Assembly: GCA_964057225.1 (NCBI GenBank)
Contig: OZ059900.1
Span: forward strand, 12,973,638-13,037,637
From: Auanema rhodensis
Lineage: Eukaryota; Nematoda; Chromadorea; Rhabditida; Rhabditidae
DNA length: 64,000 nucleotides
Direction of reading: 5' to 3'
Under the pieces are notes generated by a model. That model saw nothing but the letters and a program-made list of their open reading frames with translations. It did no database searches and had not been told where the DNA came from. The position numbers were made by a program, and so were the translations under genes. Positions 40,323 to 53,125 of the stretch are shown one piece after another; positions within the stretch are counted from its first letter, which is position 1, and every line of letters starts with the position of its first letter.

Positions 40323-43300
40323 GTCAAACTATAATGTAAAAGACGCGTCATGTTCATATTCAAATTTGTTTTGCTTTGGCATCTATAGTGTCATATAATC
40401 ATACTAAGACAGACAGTTTTCAATATTGCACACTCATGGTGTGCTTTCCAAAATGTATTTCCAACTCAGAAGTTCTCTGGTTTGATTGAGATACTACCTC
40501 TAACTTGGGTAATTAAACCAAATCTATTCAGGAAACTTATGAACTGTTCTAGCCTATCGCCGTATATGTGATCAGTGTACAAAGCTATACAAAGCTTTAT
40601 CCGGTCAAACTATAATGTAAAAGACGCGTCATGTTCATATTCAAATTTGTTTTGCTTTGGCATCTATAGTGTCATATAATCATACTAAGACAGGCAGTTT
40701 TCAATATTGCACACTCATGGTGTGCTTTCCAAAATGTATTTCCAACTCAGAAGTTCTCTGGTTAGATTGAGATACTACCTCTAACTTGGGTAATTAAACC
40801 AAATCTATTCAGGAAACTTATGAACTGTTCTAGCCTATCGCCGTATAAGTGATCAGTGTACAAAGCTATACAAAGCTTTATCCAGTCAAACTATAATGTA
40901 AAAGACGCGTCATGTTCATATTCAAATTTGTTTTGCTTTGGCATCTATAGGGTCATATAATCATACTAAGACAGGCAGTTTTCAATATTGCACACTCATG
41001 GTGTGCTTTCCAAAATGTATTTCCAACTCAGAAGTTCTCTGGTTAGATTTAGATACTACCTCTAACTTGGGTAATTAAACCAAATCTATCCAGGAAACTT
41101 ATGAACTGTTCTAGCCTATCGCCGTATATGTGATCAGTGTACAAAGCTATACAAAGCTTTATCCGGTCAAACTATAATGTAAAAGACGCGTCATGTTCAT
41201 ATTCAAATTTGTTTTGCTTTGGCATCTATAGTGTCATATAATCATACTAAGACAGACAGTTTTCAATATTGCACACTCATGGTGTGCTTTCCAAAATGTA
41301 TTTCCAACTCAGAAGTTCTCTGGTTAGATTGAGATACTACCTCTAACTTGGGTAATTAAACCAAATCTATTATGGAAACTTATGAACTGTTCTAGCCTAT
41401 CGCCGTATAAGTGATCAGTGTACAAAGCTATACAAAGCTTTATCCGGTCAAACTATAATGTAAAAGACGCGTCATGTTCATATTCAAATTTGTTTTGCTT
41501 TGGCATCTATAGGGTCATATAATCATACTAAGACAGACAGTTTTCAATATTGCACACTCATGGTGTGCTTTCCAAAATGTATTTCCAACTCAGAAGTTCT
41601 CTGGTTAGATTGAGATACTACCTCTAACTTGGGTAATTAAACCAAATCTATTCAGGAAACTTATGAACTGTTCTAGCCTATCGCCGTATAAGTGATCAGT
41701 GTACAAAGCTATACAAAGCTTTATCCAGTCAAACTATAATGTAAAAGACGCGTCATGTTCATATTCAAATTTGTTTTGCTTTGGCATCTATAGGGTCATA
41801 TAATCATACTAAGACAGACAGTTTTCAATATTGCACACTCATGGTGTGCTTTCCAAAATGTATTTCCAACTCAGAAGTTCTCTGGTTAGATTTAGATACT
41901 ACCTCTAACTTGGGTAATTAAACCAAATCTATCCAGGAAACTTATGAACTGTTCTAGCCTATCGCCGTATATGTGATCAGTGTACAAAGCTATACAAAGC
42001 TATACAAAGCTTTATCAGGTCAAACTATAATGTAAAAGACGCGTCATGTTCATATTCAAATTTGTTTTGCTTTGGCATCTATAGTGTCATATAATCATAG
42101 TAAGACAGACAGTTTTCAATATTGCACACTCATGGTGTGCTTTCCAAAATGTATTTCCAACTCAGAAGTTCTCTGGTTAGATTGAGATACTACCTCTAAC
42201 TTGGGTAATTAAACCAAATCTATTCAGGAAACTTATGAACTGTTCTAGCCTATCGCCGTATAAGTGATCAGTGTACAAAGCTATACAAAGCTTTATCCAG
42301 TCAAACTATAATGTAAAAGACGCGTCATGTTCATATTCAAATTTGTTTTGCTTTGGCATCTATAGGGTCATATAATCATACTAAGACAGACAGTTTTCAA
42401 TATTGCACACTCATGGTGTGCTTTCCAAAATGTATTTCCAACTCAGAAGTTCTCTGGTTAGATTTAGATACTACCTCTAACTTGGGTAATTAAACCAAAT
42501 CTATCCAGGAAACTTATGAACTGTTCTAGCCTATCGCCGTATATGTGATCAGTGTACAAAGCTATACAAAGCTATACAAAGCTTTATCAGGTCAAACTAT
42601 AATGTAAAAGACGCGTCATGTTCATATTCAAATTTGTTTTGCTTTGGCATCTATAGTGTCATATAATCATACTAAGACAGACAGTTTTCAATATTGCACA
42701 CTCATGGTGTGCTTTCCAAAATGTATTTCCAACTCAGAAGTTCTCTGGTTTGATTGAGATACTACCTCTAACTTGGGTAATTAAACCAAATCTATTCAGG
42801 AAACTTATGAACTGTTCTAGCCTATCGCCGTATATGTGATCAGTGTACAAAGCTATACAAAGCTTTATCCGGTCAAACTATAATGTAAAAGACGCGTCAT
42901 GTTCATATTCAAATTTGTTTTGCTTTGGCATCTATAGTGTCATATAATCATACTAAGACAGGCAGTTTTCAATATTGCACACTCATGGTGTGCTTTCCAA
43001 AATGTATTTCCAACTCAGAAGTTCTCTGGTTAGATTGAGATACTACCTCTAACTTGGGTAATTAAACCAAATCTATTCAGGAAACTTATGAACTGTTCTA
43101 GCCTATCGCCGTATAAGTGATCAGTGTACAAAGCTATACAAAGCTTTATCCGGTCAAACTATAATGTAAAAGACGCGTCATGTTCATATTCAAATTTGTT
43201 TTGCTTTGGCATCTATAGGGTCATATAATCATACTAAGACAGACAGTTTTCAATATTGCACACTCATGGTGTGCTTTCCAAAATGTATTTCCAACTCAGA

Positions 43301-44773
43301 AGTTCTCTGGTTAGATTTAGATACTACCTCTAACTTGGGTAATTAAACCAAATCTATCCAGGAAACTTATGAACTGTTCTAGCCTATCGCCGTATATGTG
43401 ATCAGTGTACAAAGCTATACAAAGCTTTATCCGGTCAAACTATAATGTAAAAGACGCGTCATGTTCATATTCAAATTTGTTTTGCTTTGGCATCTATAGT
43501 GTCATATAATCATACTAAGACAGACAGTTTTCAATATTGCACACTCATGGTGTGCTTTCCAAAATGTATTTCCAACTCAGAAGTTCTCTGGTTAGATTGA
43601 GATACTACCTCTAACTTGGGTAATTAAACCAAATCTATTATGGAAACTTATGAACTGTTCTAGCCTATCGCCGTATAAGTGATCAGTGTACAAAGCTATA
43701 CAAAGCTTTATCCGGTCAAACTATAATGTAAAAGACGCGTCATGTTCATACTCAAATTTGTTTTGCTTTGGCATCTATAGGGTCATATAATCATACTAAG
43801 ACAGACAGTTTTCAATATTGCACACTCATGGTGTGCTTTCCAAAATGTATTTCCAACTCAGAAGTTCTCTGGTTAGATTGAGATACTACCTCTAACTTGG
43901 GTAATTAAACCAAATCTATTCAGGAAACTTATGAACTGTTCTAGCCTATCGCCGTATAAGTGATCAGTGTACAAAGCTATACAAAGCTTTATCCAGTCAA
44001 ACTATAATGTAAAAGACGCGTCATGTTCATATTCAAATTTGTTTTGCTTTGGCATCTATAGGGTCATATAATCATACTAAGACAGACAGTTTTCAATATT
44101 GCACCTTCATGGTGTGCTTTCCAAAATGTATTTCCAACTCAGAAGTTCTCTGGTTAGATTTAGATACTACCTCTAACTTGGGTAATTAAACCAAATCTAT
44201 CCAGGAAACTTATGAACTGTTCTAGCCTATCGCCGTATATGTGATCAGTGTACAAAGCTATACAAAGCTATACAAAGCTTTATCAGGTCAAACTATAATG
44301 TAAAAGACGCGTCATGTTCATATTCAAATTTGTTTTGCTTTGGCATCTATAGTGTCATATAATCATACTAAGACAGACAGTTTTCAATATTGCACACTCA
44401 TGGTGTGCTTTCCAAAATGTATTTCCAACTCAGAAGTTCTCTGGTTAGATTGAAATACTACCTCTAACTTGGGTAATTAAACCAAATCTATTATGGAAAC
44501 TTATGAACTGTTCTAGCCTATCGCCGTATAAGTGATCAATGTACAAAGCTATACAAAGCTTTATCCGGTCAAACTATAATGTAAAAGACGCGTCATGTTC
44601 ATATTCAAATTTGTTTTGCTTTGGCATCTATAGGGTCATATAATCATACTAAGACAGACAGTTTTCAATATTGCACACTCATGGTGTGCTTTCCAAAATG
44701 TATTTCCAACTCAGAAGTTCTCTGGTTAGATTGAGATACTACCTCTAACTTGGGTAATTAAACCAAATCTATT
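40323..44773. repeat. 4.45-kb block duplication, right copy
   Basis: This is the partner of 35516-39966 and spans copies 144 to 159. Copy 143, between the two blocks, has a combination (76G, 100G, 170T, 254T) not seen elsewhere, as expected at a recombination joint. Confidence 0.9.
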
Positions 44774-45294
44774 CAGGAAACTTATGAACTGTTCTAGCCT
44801 ATCGCCGTATATGTGATCAGTGTACAAAGCTATACAAAGCTTTATCCGGTCAAACTATAATGTAAAAGACGCGTCATGTTCATATTCAAATTTGTTTTGC
44901 TTTGGCATCTATAGGGTCATATAATCATACTAAGACAGGCAGTTTTCAATATTGCACACTCATGGTGTGCTTTCCAAAATGTATTTCCAACTCAGAAGTT
45001 CTCTGGTTAGATTGAGATACTACCTCTAACTTGGGTAATTAAACCAAATCTATTCAGGAAACTTATGAATTGTTCTAGCCTATCGCCGTATAAGTGATCA
45101 GTGTACAAAGCTATACAAAGCTTTATCCGGTCAAACTATAATGTAAAAGACGCGTCATGTTCATATTCAAATTTGTTTTGCTTTGGCATCTATAGGGTCA
45201 TATAATCATACTAAGACAGGCAGTTTTCAATATTGCACACTCATGGTGTGCTTTCCAAAATGTATTTCCAACTCAGAAGTTCTCTGGTTAGATT
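43434..45294. repeat. 1.86-kb block, left copy (repeats 3111 bp away)
   Basis: Copies 155-161 match copies 166-172 in order: 216AT; 46C + 76G; 119CT + 175T + 215C + extra motif; 8A + 176A + 216AT + 262A; 76G + 254T; 231T. The match ends at position 175, where copy 161 has T and copy 172 has G. This block overlaps the right end of the 4.45-kb duplication, so it was copied from that material or the reverse. Confidence 0.85.
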
Positions 45295-46428
45295 TAGATA
45301 CTACCTCTAACTTGGGTAATTAAACCAAATCTATCCAGGAAACTTATGAACTGTTCTAGCCTATCGCCGTATATGTGATCAGTGTACAAAGCTATACAAA
45401 GCTATACAAAGCTTTATCAGGTCAAACTATAATGTAAAAGACGCGTCATGTTCATATTCAAATTTGTTTTGCTTTGGCATCTATAGTGTCATATAATCAT
45501 ACTAAGACAGACAGTTTTCAATATTGCACACTCATGGTGTGCTTTCCAAAATGTATTTCCAACTCAGAAGTTCTCTGGTTAGATTGAAATACTACCTCTA
45601 ACTTGGGTAATTAAACCAAATCTATTATGGAAACTTATGAACTGTTCTAGCCTATCGCCGTATAAGTGATCAATGTACAAAGCTATACAAAGCTTTATCC
45701 GGTCAAACTATAATGTAAAAGACGCGTCATGTTCATATTCAAATTTGTTTTGCTTTGGCATCTATAGGGTCATATAATCATACTAAGACAGACAGTTTTC
45801 AATATTGCACACTCATGGTGTGCTTTCCAAAATGTATTTCCAACTCAGAAGTTCTCTGGTTAGATTGAGATACTACCTCTAACTTGGGTAATTAAACCAA
45901 ATCTATTCAGGAAACTTATGAACTGTTCTAGCCTATCGCCGTATATGTGATCAGTGTACAAAGCTATACAAAGCTTTATCCGGTCAAACTATAATGTAAA
46001 AGACGCGTCATGTTCATATTCAAATTTGTTTTGCTTTGGCATCTATAGGGTCATATAATCATACTAAGACAGGCAGTTTTCAATATTGCACACTCATGGT
46101 GTGCTTTCCAAAATGTATTTCCAACTCAGAAGTTCTCTGGTTAGATTGAGATACTACCTCTAACTTGGGTAATTAAACCAAATCTATTCAGGAAACTTAT
46201 GAATTGTTCTAGCCTATCGCCGTATAAGTGATCAGTGTACAAAGCTATACAAAGCTTTATCCGGTCAAACTATAATGTAAAAGACGCGTCATGTTCATAT
46301 TCAAATTTGTTTTGCTTTGGCATCTATAGGGTCATATAATCATACTAAGACAGGCAGTTTTCAATATTGCACACTCATGGTGTGCTTTCCAAAATGTATT
46401 TCCAACTCAGAAGTTCTCTGGTTAGATT
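44107..46428. repeat. Four-copy tandem repeat, step 1134 bp
   Basis: The stretch 44107-45294 recurs at 45241-46428. The unit is three copies of 281 bp and one of 291 bp: 8A + 176A + 216AT + 262A, then 76G + 254T, then 76G + 100G + 231T, then the 175T + 215C + extra-motif copy. The two repeats overlap by about 54 bp, which is the signature of one unequal exchange in a tandem. Confidence 0.82.
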
Positions 46429-48727
46429 GAGATACTACCTCTAACTTGGGTAATTAAACCAAATCTATTCAGGAAACTTATGAATTGTTCTAGCCTATCG
46501 CCGTATAAGTGATCAGTGTACAAAGCTATACAAAGCTTTATCCAGTCAAACTATAATGTAAAAGACGCGTCATGTTCATATTCAAATTTGTTTTGCTTTG
46601 GCATCTATAGTGTCATATAATCATACTAAGACAGACAGTTTTCAATATTGCACACTCATGGTGTGCTTTCCAAAATGTATTTCCAACTCAGAAGTTCTCT
46701 GGTTAGATTGAGATACTACCTCTAACTTGGGTAATTAAACCAAATCTATTATGGAAACTTATGAACTGTTCTAGCCTATCGCCGTATAAGTGATCAGTGT
46801 ACAAAGCTATACAAAGCTTTATCCGGTCAAACTATAATGTAAAAGACGCGTCATGTTCATACTCAAATTTGTTTTGCTTTGGCATCTATAGGGTCATATA
46901 ATCATACTAAGACAGACAGTTTTCAATATTGCACACTCATGGTGTGCTTTCCAAAATGTATTTCCAACTCAGAAGTTCTCTGGTTAGATTGAGATACTAC
47001 CTCTAACTTGGGTAATTAAACCAAATCTATTCAGGAAACTTATGAACTGTTCTAGCCTATCGCCGTATAAGTGATCAGTGTACAAAGCTATACAAAGCTT
47101 TATCCAGTCAAACTATAATGTAAAAGACGCGTCATGTTCATATTCAAATTTGTTTTGCTTTGGCATCTATAGGGTCATATAATCATACTAAGACAGACAG
47201 TTTTCAATATTGCACCTTCATGGTGTGCTTTCCAAAATGTATTTCCAACTCAGAAGTTCTCTGGTTAGATTTAGATACTACCTCTAACTTGGGTAATTAA
47301 ACCAAATCTATCCAGGAAACTTATGAACTGTTCTAGCCTATCGCCGTATATGTGATCAGTGTACAAAGCTATACAAAGCTATACAAAGCTTTATCAGGTC
47401 AAACTATAATGTAAAAGACGCGTCATGTTCATATTCAAATTTGTTTTGCTTTGGCATCTATAGTGTCATATAATCATACTAAGACAGACAGTTTTCAATA
47501 TTGCACACTCATGGTGTGCTTTCCAAAATGTATTTCCAACTCAGAAGTTCTCTGGTTAGATTGAAATACTACCTCTAACTTGGGTAATTAAACCAAATCT
47601 ATTATGGAAACTTATGAACTGTTCTAGCCTATCGCCGTATAAGTGATCAATGTACAAAGCTATACAAAGCTTTATCCGGTCAAACTATAATGTAAAAGAC
47701 GCGTCATGTTCATATTCAAATTTGTTTTGCTTTGGCATCTATAGGGTCATATAATCATACTAAGACAGACAGTTTTCAATATTGCACACTCATGGTGTGC
47801 TTTCCAAAATGTATTTCCAACTCAGAAGTTCTCTGGTTAGATTGAGATACTACCTCTAACTTGGGTAATTAAACCAAATCTATTCAGGAAACTTATGAAC
47901 TGTTCTAGCCTATCGCCGTATATGTGATCAGTGTACAAAGCTATACAAAGCTTTATCCGGTCAAACTATAATGTAAAAGACGCGTCATGTTCATATTCAA
48001 ATTTGTTTTGCTTTGGCATCTATAGGGTCATATAATCATACTAAGACAGGCAGTTTTCAATATTGCACACTCATGGTGTGCTTTCCAAAATGTATTTCCA
48101 ACTCAGAAGTTCTCTGGTTAGATTGAGATACTACCTCTAACTTGGGTAATTAAACCAAATCTATTCAGGAAACTTATGAATTGTTCTAGCCTATCGCCGT
48201 ATAAGTGATCAGTGTACAAAGCTATACAAAGCTTTATCCGGTCAAACTATAATGTAAAAGACGCGTCATGTTCATATTCAAATTTGTTTTGCTTTGGCAT
48301 CTATAGGGTCATATAATCATACTAAGACAGGCAGTTTTCAATATTGCACACTCATGGTGTGCTTTCCAAAATGTATTTCCAACTCAGAAGTTCTCTGGTT
48401 AGATTGAGATACTACCTCTAACTTGGGTAATTAAACCAAATCTATTCAGGAAACTTATGAATTGTTCTAGCCTATCGCCGTATAAGTGATCAGTGTACAA
48501 AGCTATACAAAGCTTTATCCAGTCAAACTATAATGTAAAAGACGCGTCATGTTCATATTCAAATTTGTTTTGCTTTGGCATCTATAGTGTCATATAATCA
48601 TACTAAGACAGACAGTTTTCAATATTGCACACTCATGGTGTGCTTTCCAAAATGTATTTCCAACTCAGAAGTTCTCTGGTTAGATTGAGATACTACCTCT
48701 AACTTGGGTAATTAAACCAAATCTATT
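45241..48727. repeat. Seven-copy repeat, step 1977 bp
   Basis: The stretch 45241-46750 (copies 161-166) recurs at 47218-48727 (copies 168-173). It includes two successive 231T units (164-165 and 171-172). It ends where copy 166 has 216AT and copy 173 has the consensus. It nests inside the 3111-bp repeat, so at least two rounds of exchange used the same material. Confidence 0.82.
46545..48405. repeat. 1.86-kb block, right copy
   Basis: This is the partner of 43434-45294, 11 units (3111 bp) to the right. With the left copy and copies 139-141 it makes the marker trio 46C, 119CT, 262A present three times in the window. Confidence 0.85.
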
Positions 48728-50596
48728 CAGGAAACTTATGAACTGTTCTAGCCTATCGCCGTATATGTGATCAGTGTACAAAGCTATACAAAGCTTTATC
48801 CGGTCAAACTATAATGTAAAAGACGCGTCATGTTCATATTCAAATTTGTTTTGCTTTGGCATCTATAGGGTCATATAATCATACTAAGACAGACAGTTTT
48901 CAATATTGCACACTCATGGTGTGCTTTCCAAAATGTATTTCCAACTCAGAAGTTCTCTGGTTAGATTGAGATACTACCTCTAACTTGGGTAATTAAACCA
49001 AATCTATTCAGGAAACTTATGAACTGTTCTAGCCTATCGCCGTATAAGTGATCAGTGTACAAAGCTATACAAAGCTTTATCCAGTCAAACTATAATGTAA
49101 AAGACGCGTCATGTTCATATTCGAATTTGTTTTGCTTTGGCATCTATAGGGTCATATAATCATACTAAGACAGACAGTTTTCAATATTGCACACTCATGG
49201 TGTGCTTTCCAAAATGTATTTCCAACTCAGAAGTTCTCTGGTTAGATTGAGATACTACCTCTAACTTGGGTAATTAAACCAAATCTATTCAGGAAACTTA
49301 TGAACTGTTCTAGCCTATCGCCGTATATGTGATCAGTGTACAAAGCTATACAAAGCTTTATCCAGTCAAACTATAATGTAAAAGACGCGTCATGTTCATA
49401 TTCAAATTTGTTTTGCTTTGGCATCTATAGGGTCATATAATCATACTAAGACAGACAGTTTTCAATATTGCACACTCATGGTGTGCTTTCCAAAATGTAT
49501 TTCCAACTCAAAAGTTCTCTGGTTTGATTGAGATACTACCTCTAACTTGGGTAATTAAACCAAATCTATTCAGGAAACTTATGAACTGTTCTAGCCTATC
49601 GCCGTATAAGTGATCAGTGTACAAAGCTATACAAAGCTTTATCCAGTCAAACTATAATGTAAAAGACGCGTCATGTTCATATTCAAATTTGTTTTGCTTT
49701 GGCATCTATAGGGTCATATAATCATACTAAGACAGACAGTTTTCAATATTGCACACTCATGGTGTGCTTTCCAAAATGTATTTCCAACTCAGAAGTTCTC
49801 TGGTTAGATTGAGATACTACCTCTAACTTGGGTAATTAAACCAAATCTATTCAGGAAACTTATGAACTGTTCTAGCCTATCGCCGTATATGTGATCAGTG
49901 TACAAAGCTATACAAAGCTTTATCCGGTCAAACTATAATGTAAAAGACGCGTCATGTTCATATTCAAATTTGTTTTGCTTTGGCATCTATAGTGTCATAT
50001 AATCATACTAAGACAGACAGTTTTCAATATTGCACACTCATGGTGTGCTTTCCAAAATGTATTTCCAACTCAGAAGTTCTCTGGTTAGATTGAGATACTA
50101 CCTCTAACTTGGGTAATTAAACCAAATCTATTCAGGAAACTTATGAACTGTTCTAGCCTATCGCCGTATATGTGATCAGTGTACAAAGCTATACAAAGCT
50201 TTATCCGGTCAAACTATAATGTAAAAGACGCGTCATGTTCATATTCAAATTTGTTTTGCTTTGGCATCTATAGTGTTATATAATCATACTAAGACAGACA
50301 GTTTTCAATATTGCACACTCATGGTGTGCTTTCCAAAATGTATTTCCAACTCAGAAGTTCTCTGGTTAGATTGAGATACTACCTCTAACTTGGGTAATTA
50401 AACCAAATCTATTCAGGAAACTTATGAACTGTTCTAGCCTATCGCCGTATATGTGATCAGTGTACAAAGCTATACAAAGCTTTATCCGGTCAAACTATAA
50501 TGTAAAAGACGCGTCATGTTCATATTCAAATTTGTTTTGCTTTGGCATCTATAGTGTTATATAATCATACTAAGACAGACAGTTTTCAATATTGCT

Positions 50597-52735
50597 CACT
50601 CATGGTGTGCTTTCCAAAATGTATTTCCAACTCAGAAGTTCTCTGGTTAGATTGAGATACTACCTCTAACTTGGGTAATTAAACCAAATCTATTCAGGAA
50701 ACTTATGAACTGTTCTAGCCTATCGCCGTATATGTGATCAGTGTACAAAGCTATACAAAGCTTTATCCGGTCAAACTATAATGTAAAAGACGCGTCATGT
50801 TCATATTCAAATTTGTTTTGCTTTGGCATCTATAGTGTCATATAATCATACTAAGACAGACAGTTTTCAATATTGCACACTCATGGTGTGCTTTCCAAAA
50901 TGTATTTCCAACTCAGAAGTTCTCTGGTTAGATTGAGATACTACCTCTAACTTGGGTAATTAAACCAAATCTATTCAGGAAACTTATGAACTGTTCTAGC
51001 CTATCGCCGTATATGTGATCAGTGTACAAAGCTATACAAAGCTTTATCCGGTCAAACTATAATGTAAAAGACGCGTCATGTTCATATTCAAATTTGTTTT
51101 GCTTTGGCATCTATAGTGTTATATAATCATACTAAGACAGACAGTTTTCAATATTGCTCACTCATGGTGTGCTTTCCAAAATGTATTTCCAACTCAGAAG
51201 TTCTCTGGTTAGATTGAGATACTACCTCTAACTTGGGTAATTAAACCAAATCTATTCAGGAAACTTATGAACTGTTCTAGCCTATCGCCGTATATGTGAT
51301 CAGTGTACAAAGCTATACAAAGCTTAATCCGGTCAAACTATAATGTAAAAGACGCGTCATGTTCATATTCAAATTTGTTTTGCTTTGGCATCTATAGGGT
51401 CATATAATCATACTAAGACAGACAGTTTTCAATATTGCACACTCATGGTGTGCTTTCCAAAATGTATTTCCAACTCAGAAGTTCTCTGGTTAGATTGAAA
51501 TACTACCTCTAACTTGGGTAATTAAACCAAATCTATTCAGGAAACTTATGAACTGTTCTAGCCTATCGCCGTATAAGTGATCAGTGTACAAAGCTATACA
51601 AAGCTTTATCCAGTCAAACTATAATGTAAAAGACGCGTCATGTTCATATTCGAATTTGTTTTGCTTTGGCATCTATAGGGTCATATAATCATACTAAGAC
51701 AGACAGTTTTCAATATTGCACACTCATGGTGTGCTTTCCAAAATGTATTTCCAACTCAGAAGTTCTCTGGTTAGATTGAGATACTACCTCTAACTTGGGT
51801 AATTAAACCAAATCTATTCAGGAAACTTATGAACTGTTCTAGCCTATCGCCGTATATGTGATCAGTGTACAAAGCTATACAAAGCTTTATCCAGTCAAAC
51901 TATAATGTAAAAGACGCGTCATGTTCATATTCAAATTTGTTTTGCTTTGGCATCTATAGGGTCATATAATCATACTAAGACAGACAGTTTTCAATATTGC
52001 ACACTCATGGTGTGCTTTCCAAAATGTATTTCCAACTCAGAAGTTCTCTGGTTTGATTGAGATACTACCTCTAACTTGGGTAATTAAACCAAATCTATTC
52101 AGGAAACTTATGAACTGTTCTAGCCTATCGCCGTATAAGTGATCAGTGTACAAAGCTATACAAAGCTTTATCCAGTCAAACTATAATGTAAAAGACGCGT
52201 CATGTTCATATTCAAATTTGTTTTGCTTTGGCATCTATAGGGTCATATAATCATACTAAGACAGACAGTTTTCAATATTGCACACTCATGGTGTGCTTTC
52301 CAAAATGTATTTCCAACTCAGAAGTTCTCTGGTTAGATTGAGATACTACCTCTAACTTGGGTAATTAAACCAAATCTATTCAGGAAACTTATGAACTGTT
52401 CTAGCCTATCGCCGTATATGTGATCAGTGTACAAAGCTATACAAAGCTTTATCCGGTCAAACTATAATGTAAAAGACGCGTCATGTTCATATTCAAATTT
52501 GTTTTGCTTTGGCATCTATAGGGTCATATAATCATACTAAGACAGACAGTTTTCAATATTGCACACTCATGGTGTGCTTTCCAAAATGTATTTCCAACTC
52601 AGAAGTTCTCTGGTTTGATTGAGATACTACCTCTAACTTGGGTAATTAAACCAAATCTATTCAGGAAACTTATGAACTGTTCTAGCCTATCGCCGTATAA
52701 GTGATCAGTGTACAAAGCTATACAAAGCTTTATCC
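50597..52735. repeat. 2.14-kb block, left copy (repeats 2529 bp away)
   Basis: From copy 180 (position 118) to copy 188 (position 8) the variant order is the same as from copy 189 to copy 197: plain 254T; 79T + 117T; 4A + 76G + 176A; 49G + 76G; 76G + 170T; 76G + 254T; 76G + 170T. I found no difference at the diagnostic sites. Copies 174-177 and 183-186 show the same nine-copy spacing, apart from the single 156A in copy 176. Confidence 0.85.
51323..52727. repeat. Five-copy higher-order unit, first version (copies 183-187)
   Basis: The order is 4A+9G+76G+176A; 49G+76G+254T; 76G+170T; 76G+254T; 9G+76G+170T, total 1405 bp. It is followed by the odd copy 188 (80C, 194C, 228A). Confidence 0.85.
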
Positions 52736-53125
52736 AGTCAAACTATAATGTAAAAGACGCGTCATGTTCATATTCAAATTTGTTTTGCTTTGGCATCTAT
52801 AGTGTCCTATAATCATACTAAGACAGACAGTTTTCAATATTGCACACTCATGGTGTGCTTTCCAAAATGTATTTCCAACTCAGAAGTTCTCTGGTTTGAT
52901 TGAGATACTACCTCTATCTTCGGTAATTAAACCAAATCTATTCAGGAAACTTATAAACTGTTCTAGCCTATCGCCGTATATGTGATCAGTGTACAAAGCT
53001 ATACAAAGCTTAATCCGGTCAAACTATAATGTAAAAGACGCGTCATGTTCATATTCAAATTTGTTTTGCTTTGGCATCTATAGGGTCATATAATCATACT
53101 AAGACAGACAGTTTTCAATATTGCA

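Larger units (their letters stand above)
37193..47388. repeat. Fourth cluster of 291-bp units (eight extra motifs)
   Basis: The third motif lies at 37193-37202, 37765-37774, 39461-39470, 42000-42009, 42572-42581, 44268-44277, 45402-45411 and 47379-47388. All hosts carry 175T, 215C and 254T, and the next copy always has 8A. The haplotype therefore spans the junction between two units. Confidence 0.92.
35788..48512. repeat. Array domain K: copies 128-172, defined by linked 175T + 215C
   Basis: 175T and 215C occur together in copies 129, 132, 134, 137, 140, 146, 149, 151, 154, 157, 161 and 168 and nowhere else. Those that are also 291 bp (132, 134, 140, 149, 151, 157, 161, 168) are each followed by a copy with 8A (TTATCAGG): 133, 135, 141, 150, 152, 158, 162, 169. 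Other markers are 46C (139, 156, 167), the 119CT double change (140, 157, 168), 176A + 216AT + 262A (141, 158, 162, 169), 91G (133, 150), and 231T (160, 164, 165, 171, 172). The domain was built by nested block duplications listed separately. Confidence 0.9.
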
